From Dyella sp. EPa41 (GTDB lineage Bacteria > Pseudomonadota > Gammaproteobacteria > Xanthomonadales > Rhodanobacteraceae), in the NCBI RefSeq assembly GCF_016586165.1, contig NZ_BCPR01000025.1:1-58833 (forward strand): a stretch of DNA of 58,833 nucleotides, in the 5' to 3' direction. A program made the position numbers and the translations under genes. Below are positions 56,434-58,833 of this stretch, one piece after another (within the stretch, counting starts at the first letter, position 1; the number at the start of each line of letters is the position of its first letter). Below the pieces are notes generated by a model, which worked only from the letters and a program-made list of their open reading frames with translations, was not told where the DNA came from and made no database searches.

Positions 56434-58146
56434 TCAAAACTCCTTCCAGGCGCCGGCGTCGGCGGCTTCCGCCGAGCGCGACGCGCGGGCGGTTGCGGGC
56501 GTGTTGCGCACGGCGGCGAACACGGCCTCGGCTTCGGCCATCACGGTCTTCGTGCGCGCCTTTTCGGTGGATACTTCGCCGGACTCCTGGCCCAGCTGGA
56601 AGAACGACACCTGGCGTGCCAGCTCGCCGGCCTGTTCCTGCATGGCACGGGCAGCCGCGGCGGCCTCTTCCACCAGCGCCGCGTTCTGCTGGGTCATCTC
56701 GTCCATCTGCAGCACGGCGTGGTTCACCTGGTCGATGCCGGCGGACTGCTCCTGCGAGGCGGCGGCAATCTCGGCGACGATGTCGGTGACCTTCTTCACG
56801 CTGTCCACGATCTCGGCCAGCGCCTTGCCCGACTGGTCCACCAGCGACGAACCCACGCGCACCTTCTCCGCGCTGTCGTTGATGAGGCCCTTGATCTCCT
56901 TCGCCGCGCCCGCACTGCGCTGGGCGAGGTTGCGCACCTCGGTGGCGACCACCGCGAAGCCGCGGCCCTGTTCGCCGGCGCGTGCCGCTTCCACCGCGGC
57001 GTTGAGCGCCAGCAGGTTGGTCTGGAAGGCGATCTCGTCGATCAGGCTGACGATCTCGGAAATCTTGCGGCTGGAATCGTTGATCTCGCGCATCGCGGCG
57101 CTGGCCTGCGACGCCACTTCGCCACCGTGCTCGGCCTGGCGGCGCGTGGCCGAGGCGAGCTGGTTGGCGTGGCTGGCGTTCTCGGCGTTCTGCTTCACGG
57201 TGGAGGTCATTTCCTCCATCGACGAGGCGGTTTCCTCCAGGCTCGACGCCTGTTCCTGCGTGCGCTGGCTGAGGTCGTCGTTGCCGCGGGCGATCTGCTG
57301 CGCGGCCGAGCTCACCGAACCCGCACCGTGGCGCACTTCGCCGACGATCTCGCTGAGGCGCTCGTCCATCGTGCGCAGCGCGGTCAGCAGGTCGCCCAGC
57401 TCGTCCTTGCTGCGAACCTGGATATCATGGCCGAGGCGACCGCCGGCAATCTCGTTGGCGACCTTCACCGCCACGCCCAGCGCGTTCATGATCGAGCGCA
57501 TCATCAGCAGGGCCATCGCTGCCGCCACGGCCAGGCCGGCCAGCAGGGCGAAGATGCTGAAGGAACGGATCAGGTGATAGCGCGAGACCTGGTCGTCGTA
57601 GATCTGCTTGGCGTCGGCGCGCTGCGCGTCCACCAGCTTGGCCAGGGCGTCCTGGCGCTGCATCATCAGCGGACGCACCTGCATTTCCAGCAGTTCCGAG
57701 GCACCGGTGTCGCCCTGCTTGAGTGCGTCGACCAGCGAATCCTTGGCGTCCTTGTAGTCGGCGTCGGTAGAGCGCCATTCGGCGAAGTGCTTCTTCACCG
57801 CCTCGCTCATCGGGATGGCTTCGAACTGCTTTTTCTGCGCCTCCATCTCCGCCTGCATCTTTTCGTATTCGGCCAGCTTGGCCTTCACCTGGTCCGGCTT
57901 GCCGACCAGCGTGCTGGATTCACCCAGCAGGATGAAGGACATCAGCGAACGCTGCGAGATCTGCGAGATGAGCTGGGCGGGCACGATCTCCTGATCGTAG
58001 ATCTTGCCCATGCCGTCGTTCTGCAGCTGCATGCCGCCGAGGCCGACGACAGCGCCGCCGATCAGCATTACGCCAAGCAGGCCAAGCACAGCGCGCATGC
58101 GGTTGCGGACGGACAGCGCGGGGACTTTCAGTGTGAACTTCTTCAT
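56434..58146 (-). CDS. Methyl-accepting chemotaxis protein (4HB sensor, HAMP)
   Basis: The 570-residue receptor has TM1 (about 18-40), a four-helix-bundle periplasmic domain (about 41-190), TM2 (about 196-215), HAMP, methylation helices and the conserved tip [20 protein letters not shown] with [20 protein letters not shown]. The C-terminal AWKEF resembles the xWxxF pentapeptide that tethers CheR/CheB. The ligand is unknown. It is the second gene of the operon behind cheW. Confidence 0.95.
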   Translation of the reverse strand: MKKFTLKVPALSVRNRMRAVLGLLGVMLIGGAVVGLGGMQLQNDGMGKIYDQEIVPAQLISQISQRSLMSFILLGESSTLVGKPDQVKAKLAEYEKMQAEMEAQKKQFEAIPMSEAVKKHFAEWRSTDADYKDAKDSLVDALKQGDTGASELLEMQVRPLMMQRQDALAKLVDAQRADAKQIYDDQVSRYHLIRSFSIFALLAGLAVAAAMALLMMRSIMNALGVAVKVANEIAGGRLGHDIQVRSKDELGDLLTALRTMDERLSEIVGEVRHGAGSVSSAAQQIARGNDDLSQRTQEQASSLEETASSMEEMTSTVKQNAENASHANQLASATRRQAEHGGEVASQASAAMREINDSSRKISEIVSLIDEIAFQTNLLALNAAVEAARAGEQGRGFAVVATEVRNLAQRSAGAAKEIKGLINDSAEKVRVGSSLVDQSGKALAEIVDSVKKVTDIVAEIAAASQEQSAGIDQVNHAVLQMDEMTQQNAALVEEAAAAARAMQEQAGELARQVSFFQLGQESGEVSTEKARTKTVMAEAEAVFAAVRNTPATARASRSAEAADAGAWKEF

Positions 58147-58174
58147 GATGATTCCACTTTCCTGCGATAAACGT

Positions 58175-58681
58175 TCAGGCCACGGCTTTCACATCGGAGG
58201 CGGCGGGGAGCGCCGCTTCCAGCATCTGGGCATCCTGCGGCTGCAACAGCTTGTCCACGTCCAGCAGCAGCACCATGCGCTCGCCGGCCGAGGTCAGTCC
58301 CTTGAGGTATTCGGTGTCCACGGTGGTACCCATGTCGGGTACGGGGCGGATGGCATCGGCCGCCACGTCGAGCACGTCGGAGACCGCATCCACCACCACG
58401 CCGAAATGGCGGCCGGCCACGGTGATGATCACGGTGACGGTGGTCGCGCCATACTCCTCGCGAGGCAGGCCAAAGCGCAGGCGCATGTCCACCACCGGCA
58501 CGATCGCGCCGCGCAGGTTGAGCACGCCCAGCACGTAATGCGGTGCCTGCGGAATACGCGTCACCGGCGTCCAGCCACGGATCTCGCGCACGGCCAGGAT
58601 GTCGATGCCGTATTCCTCGTGACCGAGGTTCACGGTGAGGTGTTGCGACTGGAGCGCCTCGCTCCGGATGGGGTCGGACAT
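58175..58681 (-). CDS. cheW: Chemotaxis coupling protein CheW
   Basis: The 168-residue protein has the CheW beta-barrel pattern: [33 protein letters not shown] (the NLRG turn) and [14 protein letters not shown]. It links receptors to the CheA kinase, which is not encoded in the window. GAGG lies 6 nt before ATG 58681. It is the first gene after the FliA-type promoter at 58731-58757. Confidence 0.95.
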   Translation of the reverse strand: MSDPIRSEALQSQHLTVNLGHEEYGIDILAVREIRGWTPVTRIPQAPHYVLGVLNLRGAIVPVVDMRLRFGLPREEYGATTVTVIITVAGRHFGVVVDAVSDVLDVAADAIRPVPDMGTTVDTEYLKGLTSAGERMVLLLDVDKLLQPQDAQMLEAALPAASDVKAVA

Positions 58682-58730
58682 GGGTAGCCTCTTCGTCGGG
58701 GCCGGTTGCGATGGCCCCCTCTCTGGGTCT

Positions 58731-58757
58731 GGATCGGCGGCGGGAGGGGAAACTTGA
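58731..58757 (-). promoter_or_regulatory. Sigma-28 (FliA) promoter of the cheW-led chemotaxis operon
   Basis: On the minus strand TCAAGTTT (58750-58757), an 11-nt spacer and GCCGATCC (58731-58738) match the enteric FliA consensus TAAAGTTT-N11-GCCGATAA at 13 of 16 positions. The start of transcription would be near 58724, about 43 nt before the cheW ATG. Confidence 0.82.
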
Positions 58758-58798
58758 GGGAGATCAAAACGGTGATTCGGAGGCCCCCACACCCCTGT

Positions 58799-58833
58799 TG
58801 TGGGAGCGCACCCTGTGCGCGACGCGCGGCGCG
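58799..58833. repeat. REP element, cut by the window edge
   Basis: GTGGGAGCGCACCCTGTGCG matches the left REP arm at all but two positions; the rest lies beyond the right edge. It marks the intergenic space upstream of the chemotaxis operon. Confidence 0.7.

Overview
The window is one uninterrupted stretch of a high-GC chromosome from a gammaproteobacterium, most likely in the Xanthomonadales and probably Rhodanobacteraceae (Dyella, Luteibacter, Frateuria or Rhodanobacter-like). I base this on gene order (lolB-ispE-tRNA-Gln-prs-rplY-pth-ychF next to hemA-prfA; tRNA-Tyr-Gly-Thr-tuf), on a Xanthomonas-type O-GlcNAc-transferase homologue, on the ECF sigma-DUF3619-DUF3106 cassette, and on a repeated REP element with GTAGGAGCGCACCCAGTGCG arms. 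The genus cannot be fixed from this sequence. There is no rRNA, CRISPR array, phage or recognisable transposase.

Layout. 1-1704 (minus): start of tuf with its tRNA leader operon and a strong promoter, an acyl-CoA thioesterase and an acetyltransferase. 1854-4561 (plus): a partner-switching pair, a SpoIIE-type phosphatase fused to an RsbW-like domain plus a STAS protein. 4609-12313 (minus): the housekeeping block ychF, pth, rplY, prs, tRNA-Gln, ispE (in frame with an acetyltransferase), lolB and a TPR lipoprotein. 12417-21218 (plus): a structured inverted-repeat element directly before hemA, then prfA, an OGT-like glycosyltransferase, a PPK2 kinase and a GGDEF-EAL protein. 21232-25910: acylphosphatase, TlpA thioredoxin, YihY, WrbA, DUF2069 and a MocR regulator with a likely operator. 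26068-30618 (plus): outer-membrane barrel, secreted methyltransferase-like protein, cupin, AidB-like dehydrogenase and short asparaginase. 30694-36317 (minus): a secreted S53 peptidase, a long AT-richer spacer, a second PPK2, YdcH and SufT. 36530-41523: a membrane protein and the three-subunit transhydrogenase genes, split by an oppositely oriented ECF sigma operon. 41550-46979: a MITE-like element, cytidine deaminase, nitroreductase, 5'-3' exonuclease, an AraC regulator surrounded by REP-linked copies of the exonuclease tail, an EamA transporter and a Nudix hydrolase. 47076-51653: a small secreted protein, a membrane diguanylate cyclase, DUF898, an M48 peptidase and a cupin. 52071-58681 (minus): a chemotaxis operon cheW-mcp-cheR-cheD-cheB plus a receptor-like protein, then a STAS protein.

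How parts work together. Two near-consensus flagellar sigma-28 (FliA) promoters, one before cheW and one before the diguanylate cyclase, tie chemotaxis and c-di-GMP synthesis to the flagellar regulon. The chemotaxis operon has no separate cheZ here, but its last receptor-like protein carries a CheZ-like D-x-x-x-Q motif and an acidic-hydrophobic C-terminal tail that CheD shares. I consider this possible receptor/phosphatase hybrid the most interesting protein. The most interesting DNA is the nested inverted-repeat element abutting hemA, the 217-bp element with a 6-bp target duplication before cdd, and the REP-linked triplication of an exonuclease 3' end.
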